Positions 24,497 through 35,700 of a DNA stretch of 64,000 nucleotides are shown here, one piece after another. How positions within the stretch are numbered: position 1 is the stretch's first letter; each line of letters begins with the position of its first letter. The stretch is from Marsupella aquatica (lineage: Eukaryota; Marchantiophyta). The DNA is taken from the NCBI GenBank assembly GCA_973895155.1, contig OZ316895.1:558001-622000 (forward strand), written 5' to 3'. The notes under the pieces are model-generated. The model ran no database searches. It saw only the letters and a program-made list of their open reading frames with translations, and was not told where the DNA came from. Both the position numbers and the translations under genes were made by a program.

Positions 24497-25060
24497 GTTT
24501 TCAAATTGAGATGTAGCCTGTGAATCCAATCTATCGTATTCCACTAAATTCTTAAAGCTCTTCTCACAGTTGCTGAAATCGATGCCTACCTATCTACCCG
24601 AGGTAGTCACAATCCTCCCGTTACATTTGGGAATTTCACTCCGACGACAGCAAGAACCTCGAGCTGGGCATTACATATTTTCAGCTCAATGGTCTTCAGG
24701 TATCGCCTGTCAGTGCTTCCAAAAGACTAAATGCTTACTATATGCTGCACTTTCCGGATGCGATTCATTCTCTCCAGACGATGGCACTCTACTCACCTGT
24801 TCACCAAATTTAAGAGGGAGCCGTACTCATGAGACCGCATGGTTAACCTGAGGTGGAGTAAAGTAATGAGATCTAATAACCTGTAGCATGACGAGGGAGA
24901 CGGGTAGCTATGCTTTTGGCCTTCATAATCATCATACCCTGCCCGACTAGATGTCGAGCAGCCTTATTAGTCGGTCTTCAGACATTGCAATCCGTGGGCT
25001 GCGCACTCAATTGCCGCGTTAATTATTTACTCGGTGTTCACAGATCATAGCTATAGTTGA
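24497..25060 (-). promoter_or_regulatory. Conserved upstream block of gene A
   Basis: The sequence upstream of the start codon is homologous to 30737-31100, 42760-43140 and 56693-57080. Shared pieces include CTTCTCACAGTTGCTGAAATCG and TTACATTTGGGAATTTCACT. It should contain the promoter and 5' untranslated region; no TATA box or start site was assigned. Unlike the other copies, the distal part of the upstream block (as at 31400-31720) is not seen here. Confidence 0.5.
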
Positions 25061-25639
25061 GCTGCCCACGCAATTGCCCGTCGGTGTTGATTTGTGCGAC
25101 AGATGGACGACGAGTGTGGGACTTCACAAGAACGAGACCGCCTCCCTCCTGCATCTCCAACCAGGACTTTGGACTTTAATTACGGAACGGGACCAGCCGC
25201 CTCGTGCATCTCCAGAACTTCATCTCCAGAACTTTTGCACATCTCTAGAACTTGATGACCAGTCGATGCACTGCAAAAGATCGATACAAGACTCAGGCCT
25301 ATCAGCCTATGTTACGGTGGACTGCATCAGAAATTCATCAAATGCAACTCCATAGCATTCGTCGTCGAGTCCACCTTTGTTACACAGGGAGCCACCCATT
25401 TTCTCATGCGGCCAAGATGTTAATTTTGATGAACCCCGATATTTCACTAAATGATGAAATGAGTTATTCTTTCCATTGTCAAATCAATTGAACCCCACCA
25501 TAAGTGTATGCTTTCTTAATCTTCTTACTCTGACCCTTCTATAACCCTTTTCGAATTTGAATCTGTACATTCTATGAAAATATGACTGTTTAGGATAACT
25601 TTTAACACCCTACAATCTATGAAAATGAGTACTGAGGGC
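25061..25639. other. Intergenic stretch upstream of gene A
   Basis: It contains a small imperfect direct repeat near 25200-25260 (CATCTCCAGAACTT, three times). No gene was recognised. Confidence 0.45.
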
Positions 25640-26580
25640 CCAGCTAGAGCCCTTGACCTCACAGTCCCAACCAAAGTCTACCGCTAGTGCACTATACAGT
25701 TTATTATGCTCTGTTTTTAAGTCCCTAATAGCATATGTCTGATTGACCGACTATTCTCTAGCAAAGGAACCTAAGGCATGGAAGTTACTATCTTGGGAGG
25801 TAGGTCTGAAGTCAAACCCCATAGCTTAGAGATGAGCACAGAGTTGGCCTGACCAGAATGGAAGCTCAATGGAAGTTGGGATCTCATGTATGGCCTACTG
25901 AAGTCGAGAGTCCTTTGGGCAAAAGCATAATTATACTTCTACACTCACTTAAACTCTGTTGACTTATTTGAAGAAGCTACCTAAATTAGACTTGGTTTTA
26001 ACTTCTCTAGGTACCTAAAGAAAAGCATGGTGTAGATTATAGTTTGGGAAAAAGTGAATTTGAGTAGCGGGTTGCCAGTGTTGGATATGTCAAGAAAGGC
26101 CCACTACTTTCAGTAAGTATCTTGAACTTACCTAAAACAAAATTCATTTAGTTATCCAGTAAAATATTCAGGTTTATCAGACATTAACATTCTGAAGGTT
26201 TTATGGTGCCCCAAGTCAAGCAGAGGTGTCCTGTGTAGAGGAGGCAATCTGACAACATATGCTGACTTTGATGAATTTCTGACAGCCCACCTTCCAAAGG
26301 GCCTGGTCAAGTCCTAAACTATTTTGGAGTCCATCAAGTCCTGAAGATGTACTATCTGCCCTATTAAGTCCTTTGATCTGTTCCATCAAAAGGGACTGGA
26401 CCTCTATCCAATGACAGACGAATCCAAGAATCAGTATGGTTAGTTCTTTTGCAATTGCTGGGACTTCAGGCTTTTGGGGGTCTTCTTGGGGATTTCTATT
26501 GTTTCAATTATTGGGTCTCCTTCCTGTAGTATCCAGTCTCCCAGTTCGTCCCTGTTTGTTCGCTAAAAGTGTAAATAAGA
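25640..26580. repeat. Duplicated intergenic spacer block, copy 1
   Basis: The block is homologous along its length to 45870-46860. Matching landmarks include the GGCATGGAAGT(T/G)RCTATCTTGGGA stretch, a CTAGGTAC(C/T)TAAA stretch, and CCCTGTTTGTTC near the right end. It is non-coding and marks the unit boundary of the array. Confidence 0.7.
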
Positions 26581-27829
26581 TCCAATAGAAAACTGTAAAA
26601 AGTTATACCAAGAAAATAAACTTTGCGCCTTGTGTCCAATTGCATTTGTACTTCCTGAAATAATTACCATTGATATTGTCATACTGTCTCTGTGTGTGTG
26701 GGGAGGGGGGTGTTGTGTTGCACTCGTACTAACAATCTTTTCTTCACATAACACATAATAAACTGCGAGTGAAAATAATGCGGCCACAAAATAAGATAGT
26801 CATCTTTGGAAATTTGTAGGGCTTTCAAAATTTGACTATATGAAAGATCTTTCTAAGAAGATTCTAATGAAGTAAAAAAAACAAACAAACAAACAAACAA
26901 ACAAGGAAAGAAAAAAAGAAAAAAAAGGAAAAACAAAACAAAAAACAAAAAAAAACCAAAAAAATGAAGTCAAAAACATCAAATTACATTGAATATTGAG
27001 GGACATACTGAATGTCAAAGTTAGGTGCTCTGAAAGGCAAAGTGTGGACTGCGAGTGACCTCATAGCCCGTCTGATAGTAATGTTTAGAAGCTTATAGAC
27101 CCCTCTCAATTCTACATGAAATATTAGACTGGTCCATCTTTCCAAGCTCCTTCTAACTACCGGTAGCCCAAGATGAGACTCTTCCATTGCATGTCTAGGG
27201 AGATGGTCAAACCTTGCTACTGAAAACATTCTGGAAACAAGCTAGAAGAATATAATTAATGATTCAAATTGTAAACGGAGTACAGTCCATGGGTGTTGCA
27301 TGGTTCATGGGCAGGTCCATGTGATGCAATTTCAAGGTGGTTTTCGTAGGCTTAGCTGTGATGGTCACATAGACTTCCTGGAGGACCCGGTTTGAACTCA
27401 CAGGCAAGTTTACATGTTGCCCTACACATATACCTGTCACATTATGGCTCCAAAAGGGGCCAAATGATGCATATTCTTCTTTATTCCCCGGCCAGTCCCA
27501 AATTTTCCCGAACCCTTTCCTGGCCCAATCCTGGACTCCCCTAGTTTGGGGTCGGGGACGGGGCTGGGAATTTAGAATTTGGCTTAGGGTCGGGTCGGGG
27601 CGGGGCAGGGTTGGGGCGGGGTTGGGACCACCAGGGTGTCTGGAGTGACAGGTGACTGGATCAGGGGTCTGAAGCCAAACCGAGCTGGAGGACTTGAATC
27701 CCTCCCAAACCAGGTTTTCACTGTCGGACATGGTGTCTACTTGTCGGACACTACATATGACAACTTGTCGGCTCAAAAATGGGTAATTTGTCGGATATTC
27801 CTCTATATTCCCCGGTTGGGACCGACCCC
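26581..27829. other. Intergenic stretch with simple repeats
   Basis: It holds a purine-rich low-complexity run with (AAAC)n at 26876-26960 and a G-rich run near 27540-27630. 27340-27390 repeats part of the gene A 3' flank at 14650-14700. No gene was recognised. Confidence 0.5.
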
Positions 27830-28142
27830 CCGACCCCCTGACCTGACCCCCGACCCAACCCGACCAACACCCCGATCCCCCCGACCGACCCCCCCGGCCC
27901 TACCTCTGACCCCCCCCCCCCCCCGACCGACCTGACCCCCCGACCAACCCAACCTCCCTACCCCCGACCCCCTGACCCAACCTCCCAACCCAACCCGACC
28001 AACACCCCGACCCCCCCGACTTGACCCGACCCCCCGATCAGACCCGACCCCCCAACCGCACAACCCGACTCTGACCCGACTGAGTCCCCCCGACCCTACC
28101 CCCCGGGCCGACCCGACCCTCACCCGACCTGACCCCCTTACC
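27830..28142. repeat. C-rich minisatellite, CCCGACC type
   Basis: About 310 bases consist almost entirely of degenerate CCCGACC, CCCCGACC and CCCAACC units on the plus strand. The flanks carry TTTGTCGGA motifs (27789 and 28199). Proline/glycine-rich open frames across it are repeat artefacts. A similar G-rich array lies at 45060-45420 in a comparable spacer position. Confidence 0.85.
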
Positions 28143-28249
28143 CTGCCGGGATCGATCAGGGTGACATCTGTCAGATGTCGGACCCCAATGCTCCTATTTG
28201 TCGGACAAGTTCAAACCGGACTCCCAAAAGCTATATGACCAACCGTATT

Positions 28250-28687
28250 TTCAGATGTCCCTTCCGGTGCTTCTGGAGAATGGGCTTTTGTTGACGAGAT
28301 CTTGGTCGCTACCTACCTTTGATAAACCCTAAACCCACCGAACTTGCGTGCTCAGCCTCGATTTCTCCGCAAACTTACTCCGGACCTTCCTACCCACTTT
28401 TCCAGTCGACCTGATTTATGAGTCCGTTGGGACATTGGCAACGCTTGTTCCTGCTAGCTGCAGACCAAGGTGCCCTGTTGTTGATGAAACACACCTGTAA
28501 AGAATGGAACTAGAGCTACCATGTGAGAATTCAAGGCGCACCATTTTTTGTTCGGCTCTTAATTATTAAGAGTTTCCATCAGGACCAGTCTGTGATTAGC
28601 ACAATTGTCCAGCTGTTCAATTGCACCATCGATCGATCGATCGATACTGGAGACTAACCTCAATTGAAACCAAATGGACTTTGTTTG
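28250..28687 (-). repeat. Copy of the gene 3' flank, fused to the pseudogene
   Basis: It matches 14740-15130 downstream of gene A: TTTTGGAGAATGGGCTTTTG-like start, GACCTTCCTACCCACTTTTC, and AACCAAATGGACTTTGTTTG at the end. Similarity stops at 28687, where the deletion junction of the pseudogene begins. A short (ATCG)n run lies at 28625-28646. Confidence 0.7.
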
Positions 28688-28724
28688 AACAAAATCCAGA
28701 TTGAACTGAGATTCAACCTCGCGT

Positions 28725-30736
28725 TTTCCATGACTTTGGGCGGTACGTTGTTTGCGCCTGCTCTTCGTTTAGGGTCTGGTGGAGTTGTGGTATTCAAAAT
28801 CGTATATAATTGTACCAAGTTGAGTCGGGGGAAAACCAAACACGGTCGTATGAATCATCCGGGTACCTGATCGCATGACATCAAGAACCTTGAGCAAATT
28901 GAAGATCTCAGATTGGTTTGAAACCTATTCCAGCAGACTCATGCGCGCGCGCGAGTACGTCGTGGTGAGCTGAATTCCTTTCCTCTGTGTCCATCATTGT
29001 GCTATATATCGAACGGTGTCGTGCTTGCTTAGTGTAACCTAAAATTTACGACCTTCATTGGCTTCCTGGAAATTGTACAGTCACCTAGTTCACAAACAAC
29101 TGGAAGCACTTTGCAAAGGACCTCATTGGGGAGACGCCCAATGGGTCTATACATTCAGGAAATGTCAGAATATTATAATCAATTATGCGAAACTATTGAG
29201 CTCATTTAGAGTAAGTACCGGCTGTGCCATAGATCATGGAGCATGGATCAAAATCTATGTCAATGATTTGACTGAGAAGAATAGATTAGCACGAATCTCG
29301 GCGATCATGTAATCAAGAATGACACCAGGTGACCTGAGATGGAACCCCGGCCTAGACCTAACTGAGCTGAATCGAAGAAACAAAAGGGTAATGGCCTGAA
29401 TTTGATGCTTACATTATTTAGATATGGAGCACTTGTCGCGGGATCAGCACCAATGTTATATCTGAGCAAGCTAGCAAGATACTGCCTGTCAATACCTTAG
29501 TAAGAGTACATAGAAGGGTCAAGTTCTCGCAGCTTAGTACGTGATGAACGGTGTTCCAATAACTGGTTGTAGGCAGATATACGACGCTCCCCGGAGAGTA
29601 GAAGCTAGATGTCTTCATACCCTGACACATTGGCCCACTGATAGTCCGAGTATGTCACAGAAAATACATTTGTAGCGTTGATGTAGACAACAAACTTGAT
29701 GGGTAGAACCAGCTCGGACTGCAACTCGAACACTGCGCAAACGAAATACGTGGTGTTCCTCTTCGTGGGCAGTTCATAACAATATTTATTACGGCGCTCG
29801 GGGAAGAATCTGAAAGGTGACGGAATAGTGCTGGAAATGTCCGTACTGCTGTTCCCTGTCGAAATGAAGGTACTGTTGATATCCGAGGCAAAGTACAATC
29901 CGGTACTAGGCTCCAGGAAGCCAGATTGGCCACAGACTATATTCAGAAAACCGGCACGAACAATCAATGAAAGTAAGCGGGGAAACCCCCAAAAGATCAA
30001 TTTCATTTGGCGCCTGGTTTGGGGACGTTGCAATGCCGAAATGGACACTTAGAACACTCTGGCAAAGTGAGCACTGCGTACTGATGCATTGACCGTAGCG
30101 ACTATTCGTACCTATTGACCGTACTATCCATTCGAATCGCTAGTGAAGATCTGTTGTCACCACCTAACAGGCACATAATAGTGGAACGTCGTCCTCTTGT
30201 TTTTTGCCCTTTCCCAAGCTAGAACTATACAAATTAAGATGATTTGCCAGTGTCATTTCGATCTCTTGTAAATGGCGAGGACTGCCATGCATGGGGAGTT
30301 GAATACAGTGACGACAACTGAACCATTTCCGATTACAACTGAAATGCGTCGATTCTATACAAGACTAGAGCGTCATCGGCGGAGATCTCTATCACCAATA
30401 TTAATTCAATTCGATCGGAGTTGCGAAATCTATTCTACAATCATTATCTGTCCCACCATTTGTTTCCCAACTCAAAGCGTTTTCTACGTACGTCTCTATC
30501 CGACAATCGTAACCGTCCTGTTACGAAATCTTTCCTACAGTAACGAAGTCAACACCAATTCGTCGGGCATAACTTGAAATGCTGATTGAATGTTGAAAAC
30601 TAAAGACAACCCTGGCTGCCCATAAGACGTCGTCACCAGATTCATCCAAATTGTAAGGATGGGAATAGAGCGATCTTCGGAATTAAAGCCTTGCATTCCG
30701 TATGCATGCATAGAGCAATTCCAACGATCCAGCCAT
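28725..30736 (-). pseudogene. Truncated malectin-like receptor-kinase pseudogene (exons 1-3 only)
   Basis: Exon 1 (30736-30612) is shortened by a net 17 bases and out of frame. Its donor reads GG where genes A-C have GT. The acceptor of exon 2 reads CG where the others have AG. Exon 2 (29952-29413) keeps NIVCGQSG and [17 protein letters not shown], but frameshifts at about 29605-29620 and 29575 break its second half. Only the first part of exon 3 remains (28866 to about 28720). From there the sequence jumps, through about 32 unmatched bases, into DNA that normally lies downstream of the stop codon. All LRR, membrane and kinase exons are missing. It is a dead copy of the same family as genes A, B and C. 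Confidence 0.88.
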
Positions 30737-31720
30737 TTTTTCCAATTGAGATGTAGCCTATGAATCCAATCTATCGTACTTTACCAAATTCGTAAAGCTC
30801 TTATCACAGTTGCTGAAATCGATGCCGACCAATCTACCTGAGGAGCTGAGAATCCTCCCGTTACATTTGAGAATTTCACTTCTCCGACAGGAGTAATCTC
30901 GACCTCTGCATTGCATATTTTCAGCTCAATGCCATGTATCGCCTATCCGTGCTTCCAGAAGACTCAATGCTTACTATGTCGCACTTTCCGGATTCGTATC
31001 AGTGTCCCGATCAGTCTCTCCAGACGATGGCACGCTACTCAACTTTGTTCACCGAATTTCAAGTTGGGAACAGTACCCATAAGATCCCAGGGTCATCCTC
31101 AGGAGTACTTAAAGTAATAAGCTAAATCTATCTAATGAATGTAGTATGACCAGGCACACGGGTAACTATGTTTTTTGCACCGACCATTATCGATCATCCC
31201 CCTACCCAATTAGATGTCGTGCAGCGTTGCTCGGTTCGTAGATATATAGCTATACTTCGGCTGCCCAGCCAGTTGCCTATGTTGGGTAGTCTTTCATTCC
31301 AGGACAGTGAGTCTTTCCGCGTAGTAACGGCATTGTTGTTATCCCTGCCTCAAAAATTCCGAAATTTTCCTTAAGTATTACACTTCGAGCCTCAGTCTCC
31401 TAACGCTGCACCAATGCGATGATTCTTGTCAAGTTGCCAATTCAAGTATCTGTCGATCGAAAGCTACGTGGAACGCATGGCTGTAATTGGTGGCAGGAGT
31501 GCGAGTCCGGTGATATGCATGAGGTGGCCACGATTGATTGTTCCTGAAGAGCTTTGGGCAAAAGAGTTCCCAGGTCTGTATGGGAGGACCAAGCTTCCCG
31601 CCATGGGAAAACTTACTTCGTTGCGGACCTTAAGGTGCGGTGAGAAGGTGCGGACGATGTTGCTGGGAAGCTATAATTGGAGACTGACGTCGATTGTCAA
31701 TAATTTTCTCATGGCTGAAT
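30737..31720 (-). promoter_or_regulatory. Upstream block retained by the pseudogene
   Basis: The whole upstream region is homologous to 42760-43690 and 56693-57745 and ends with the landmark GGCTGAATTCAACAAG. It shows that the dead copy still carries the family's promoter-side DNA, so transcription of a non-coding remnant is possible. Confidence 0.5.
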
Positions 31721-32039
31721 TCAACAAGCGGTCACAAGTCCCACACAATGTAAGTTTAATATACCTCCGGAAAACCTGGTCAAAGTTGTGGAGAAAAATA
31801 AGATCTTTCGAGGCCTTTCTGGAGCAGACCGTCTGAAACGTAGATTTAGTACATATCTCAAAAATCCACACTGCGGCAAGTGAGACTTGGAGTTCAAGTT
31901 TCACCTAGCTTTTGCGCAATACAAAAGTGAGGTTCACCAATTGAAGCCCTTAGCACACAAAAGGCTCGACTTTTTAAAAAAGACTAGCGGTCCTTCTCTT
32001 GTCATCTAAATGGAAACACAGGGCAGCATCAGAGCGAGT
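31721..32039. other. Intergenic stretch, no feature recognised
   Basis: Nothing recognisable was seen here; open frames are short and without motifs. Confidence 0.45.
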
Positions 32040-32340
32040 GAGATTGAGCTAAATGAGTAGCACCTAAGAGTCAGACCCAAGGGAGTGTACTAAATGAGTT
32101 TTCCAAGGAACCATTAGACCCAAGGGATTGTATTAAGTGAGTTTCCCAAGGAACCTTTCACCTGAATCACAAGATTTCCCTCAAGACTCCCATGGACTCA
32201 GCATTTTTTACTAAGGTCAAATGCTACTGAGTAACAAATTTAGAGTTACTGTTTTCAGAACTATCTATAGAAGTTGTAGGGGTCCTTCTGAGCAGACACT
32301 TATTTCAAGTTCTCATATTTTTGTTTACTATGTCTGGTTT
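32040..32340. repeat. Dispersed repeat, copy 1
   Basis: It matches 60439-60680 in the same orientation: AGCACCTAAGAGT at the start, AAGACTCCCATGGA in the middle, and CTATCTATAGAAGTTGTAGG towards the end. This copy has an internal duplication of about 45 bases, with two successive GACCCAAGGGA blocks. It is non-coding and probably an old transposon fragment. Confidence 0.6.
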
Positions 32341-32796
32341 TTATTGTCATTACCGAAGGCAAGTGAGGATCTTATGATTGTATCTTGTGCACAACTTTTG
32401 ATTGATTTGAGTGCAAGTGAGACCATTGAGCTGAAAACTAATATACAATGCACAGGTCACCCTGGACACCAGAAGTCTGAAGGTACGAGATCTGGAATGT
32501 GACGGATATCTTATCATTACTTACTACTGGCCTGATTACCCGGCATTCATTAAACGTAAACATAGTTAACATAAGAAAACTCTTGCAAAAGTACATAATT
32601 ATGCTGTTTCCCCTTCACACATAAATCCTGTGTGCAGTGGGTATACATCTGCATTCTAATATTTTTGCTATCATGACTGTGCATCGTCAACAATGCCAAG
32701 CTAGCACCCAACTAAGGACCTCATTTGAAGATCGAATAGCTTTAGGACGTTGTGTGCCACTGGTGCTGCTAGAGGAAGATTCAACAATCACCTAAG

Positions 32797-35700
32797 TCAT
32801 GCAAGAGAAACCAGTAGATTTGTTTCAACAACTGTTTGGAAAGAAGAGTAGGCCATTTGGTCGTCAGTGGTTCTGAAGAGGTGCTTAAACTGAGACGGAG
32901 TATCCTCAGATTCTTCCAGAGTGACTTCCACATCTATATTTCCCATGAGCATGAAGACTACTTGAGACATTGAAGGGCGCCTGTCTGGATCATTTTGCAC
33001 GCATAGAAGACCAACATTGAGTGCCCGAAGGACTTCAGTTACAACACATTTATCTCTCGATGCAGGTTCCAAGACATCCAAGAGCAACCCTTTTCTGTGC
33101 ATTTTATGAACCTGGAGAGTAAACAAAGATCAGTGCAGACAATAGTGAATGTCAGCAAGGCTTTTGCTGGAAATCAAGTGGAAAAACGTGTTGGACTAGG
33201 TAACAAACTATGCAACATCAGAAGAAATAAGCAGATAACAAGTCAAAAACATAACTGATCCTCAGCTGGTCCCCAAGGCTATATTACAGTAGCAATTCAA
33301 CGAATTACACCTATCATCAGAAGGTGCTATCCTCAGTTCTTATGAATTGCACCTACCATTAGAAGGCACCAACCTCAAGTCTTACGAATTGCACCCTAAA
33401 GTAAATATCTCACTTTTAGTGTATACATTTTTCTAATGTTTTAACACAAAAACTTGGCAATTGACCAGAAGTTCTGCAAGATCATATTACCCAGTCCTTA
33501 AGAAACACTGCGTCTGGGAGTGTGTAGTCAATACACTTTCTTCCGCAAATAATTTCTAGAACCACAATCCCATAGCTGTAGACATCAGCTTTGTCTGAAA
33601 GTTGGCCTTGCATAGCATACTCTGGAGAAAAGTAGCCTCTGCAACAAATACAGCCGATCCACTACACAAGTCAGAGTAACATCTTACAACAAGTAGAATA
33701 ATCCTCAGACAACATGTTTATGACTGAAAGATCGATCCGTCAAAAAATATTGGCAAGAATAGAACATAGTCACGTTTGACTACAATCAGTACGAAACAAA
33801 TAGTGGAGCTCAAACTTACAATGTTCCAGCAACTTTTGTGTATAAGGATTCCCTTAATTCCTCGGATAAATGCCTTGCTAGACCAAAGTCAGCTATTTTA
33901 GGTTTGAAGTTCTTATCCAGAAGAATGTTCTCTGGTTTTATGTCCCTGTGTACGATAGATGGCTGCAACTCTTCATGGAGGTAGGAAAGTCCACGAGCAA
34001 CTCCTACGCAAATCTGAAAACGGTGTGCCCAATCTAAACCCCCATGGGGCTTAGATCCTGCATGCACATGTCATATGACATGTTAATAGTGAACAAAACA
34101 GTCATCGTTACGTACTTGTGACTATCAAGAATCATAAAGACCAAATCTGTAATTAGTTTGAATTCAAACAAGGGATATTCATTCCCTGTACAAAAGTTAT
34201 TCAGGATACATGAACAATTTATTCATTCAATTCATTCACTAAACCGCAATTGCTCGTATATAAGGTGGAAGTGTTTATTCAAGTCAAACTTCTCTCTCTT
34301 TCTATATTCCATTCACTTCTTTCATTTAAAGTGCCAGTCTGCTCCACAATTTTGGGGAAATTTTACTTTCACTAGTGAAATTGGGATACTGTGGGTGAAA
34401 GCAGCTCTTGAAAGTGCAGCTCTTATTAAATTGTACAATGCAATTTCGCTGTAATTGTTCACTGTGCAAACACGTTTTACCCAATCATAGTACAACCTAC
34501 AAAATGAGGGTACAAACTAGCGGTAGGGACAGTCATATTTACCCCACAATGCTTGAGCCAAGTTCCCTTTCTCAACGTATTCAAACACAAGCATGCGTTG
34601 TTGCTCCCTGATGCAGCACCCTTTTAGATGAACCAAGTTTCTATGCTTGATGCCTGTAATCAGCACAACCTCGTTCAAGAACTCATTCAAGACTTGTACT
34701 TTTTGAGAATTGAACAACGTCTTCACTGCAAGACCGGTCTTGTCTGGTAGAACCGCCTGCTCGATATGCACAAGTTCATTAGGTCAACTCAATATATAGA
34801 AGCATCTAATGATTAAATTTATTTAAACACTATATGTCCAATCGCGTCTTTTTCCCTCTATCATCCATTTACAAAATGCACTTTTGGCGTGGGCTGATTG
34901 TAACTGTTGAATTTAAATCATAAAGTTTCCTACCTAGGAATGGGGTGGAAACAAGAATAAAGGGGAAATTCTAGCTTGGGACATAGAACCCCCTGCGCCC
35001 ACGCCTAGACTCACGCATTGACATCCATTATATAAATGCATGCTTGCCCCCATTCACATAAACAGAAATGATAGAATTAAAGAGAACAATACACATCAGA
35101 GTTTGACTTGAAAAAAGATGATTTATGCAAGAGTCTACTGGTCAAGAAGAGAGTTGCACCCTTTTGATTTGCTTCTGTTTGGTTTGTGTGCCAGCTTTAA
35201 AGAGACTTAATCCCAGATCATATGTAATAGTGGCCCCATAAACAAAAGTGCAAAAAATATATTGAAGGGAGAATATATTTTCCTTATTTTTTCTGTCCTC
35301 TCTGTGAAGTTATTTTTCAAGTTATAGTAACCCTAAATGCTAAAACAAATTGTAACGACATCATTGACCAATGACACAATGACCATATGAATAAAACTGC
35401 CACAACAATGAAATGAGTGCTATGATAAACTGATTGAAATGGTGAAGTGGCTGTAGGAACAATTGTGCAAAGCAGGGTTCGTTTTAATAGGAAAAAGAAG
35501 CAAGCCATTTCATTTGTACTTGGTGGCTATCTCAATGTCAACTAATAACTAAGTACTAGATATTTTGTACTCAGTTGGCTCTTGAAGCCTTAAAGTTTCC
35601 CCAAACGAAATTGCCACTATTTAAGTTGAGTCATGCATGCAAATTGGTGCTCGCGTTCCCAAAGAAAACGTACGAGGAAAGTGAGAACTTAAAACCACTA

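Noticed and set aside
26876-26960. Possible poly(A)-rich retroposon tail
   Set aside because: It is an (AAAC)n/purine microsatellite with no attached element or target duplication seen.
27803-28123. Glycine/arginine-rich minus-strand open frame over the C-rich array
   Set aside because: It results from the low-complexity tandem repeat; no start context, no homologous frame in the sister array.
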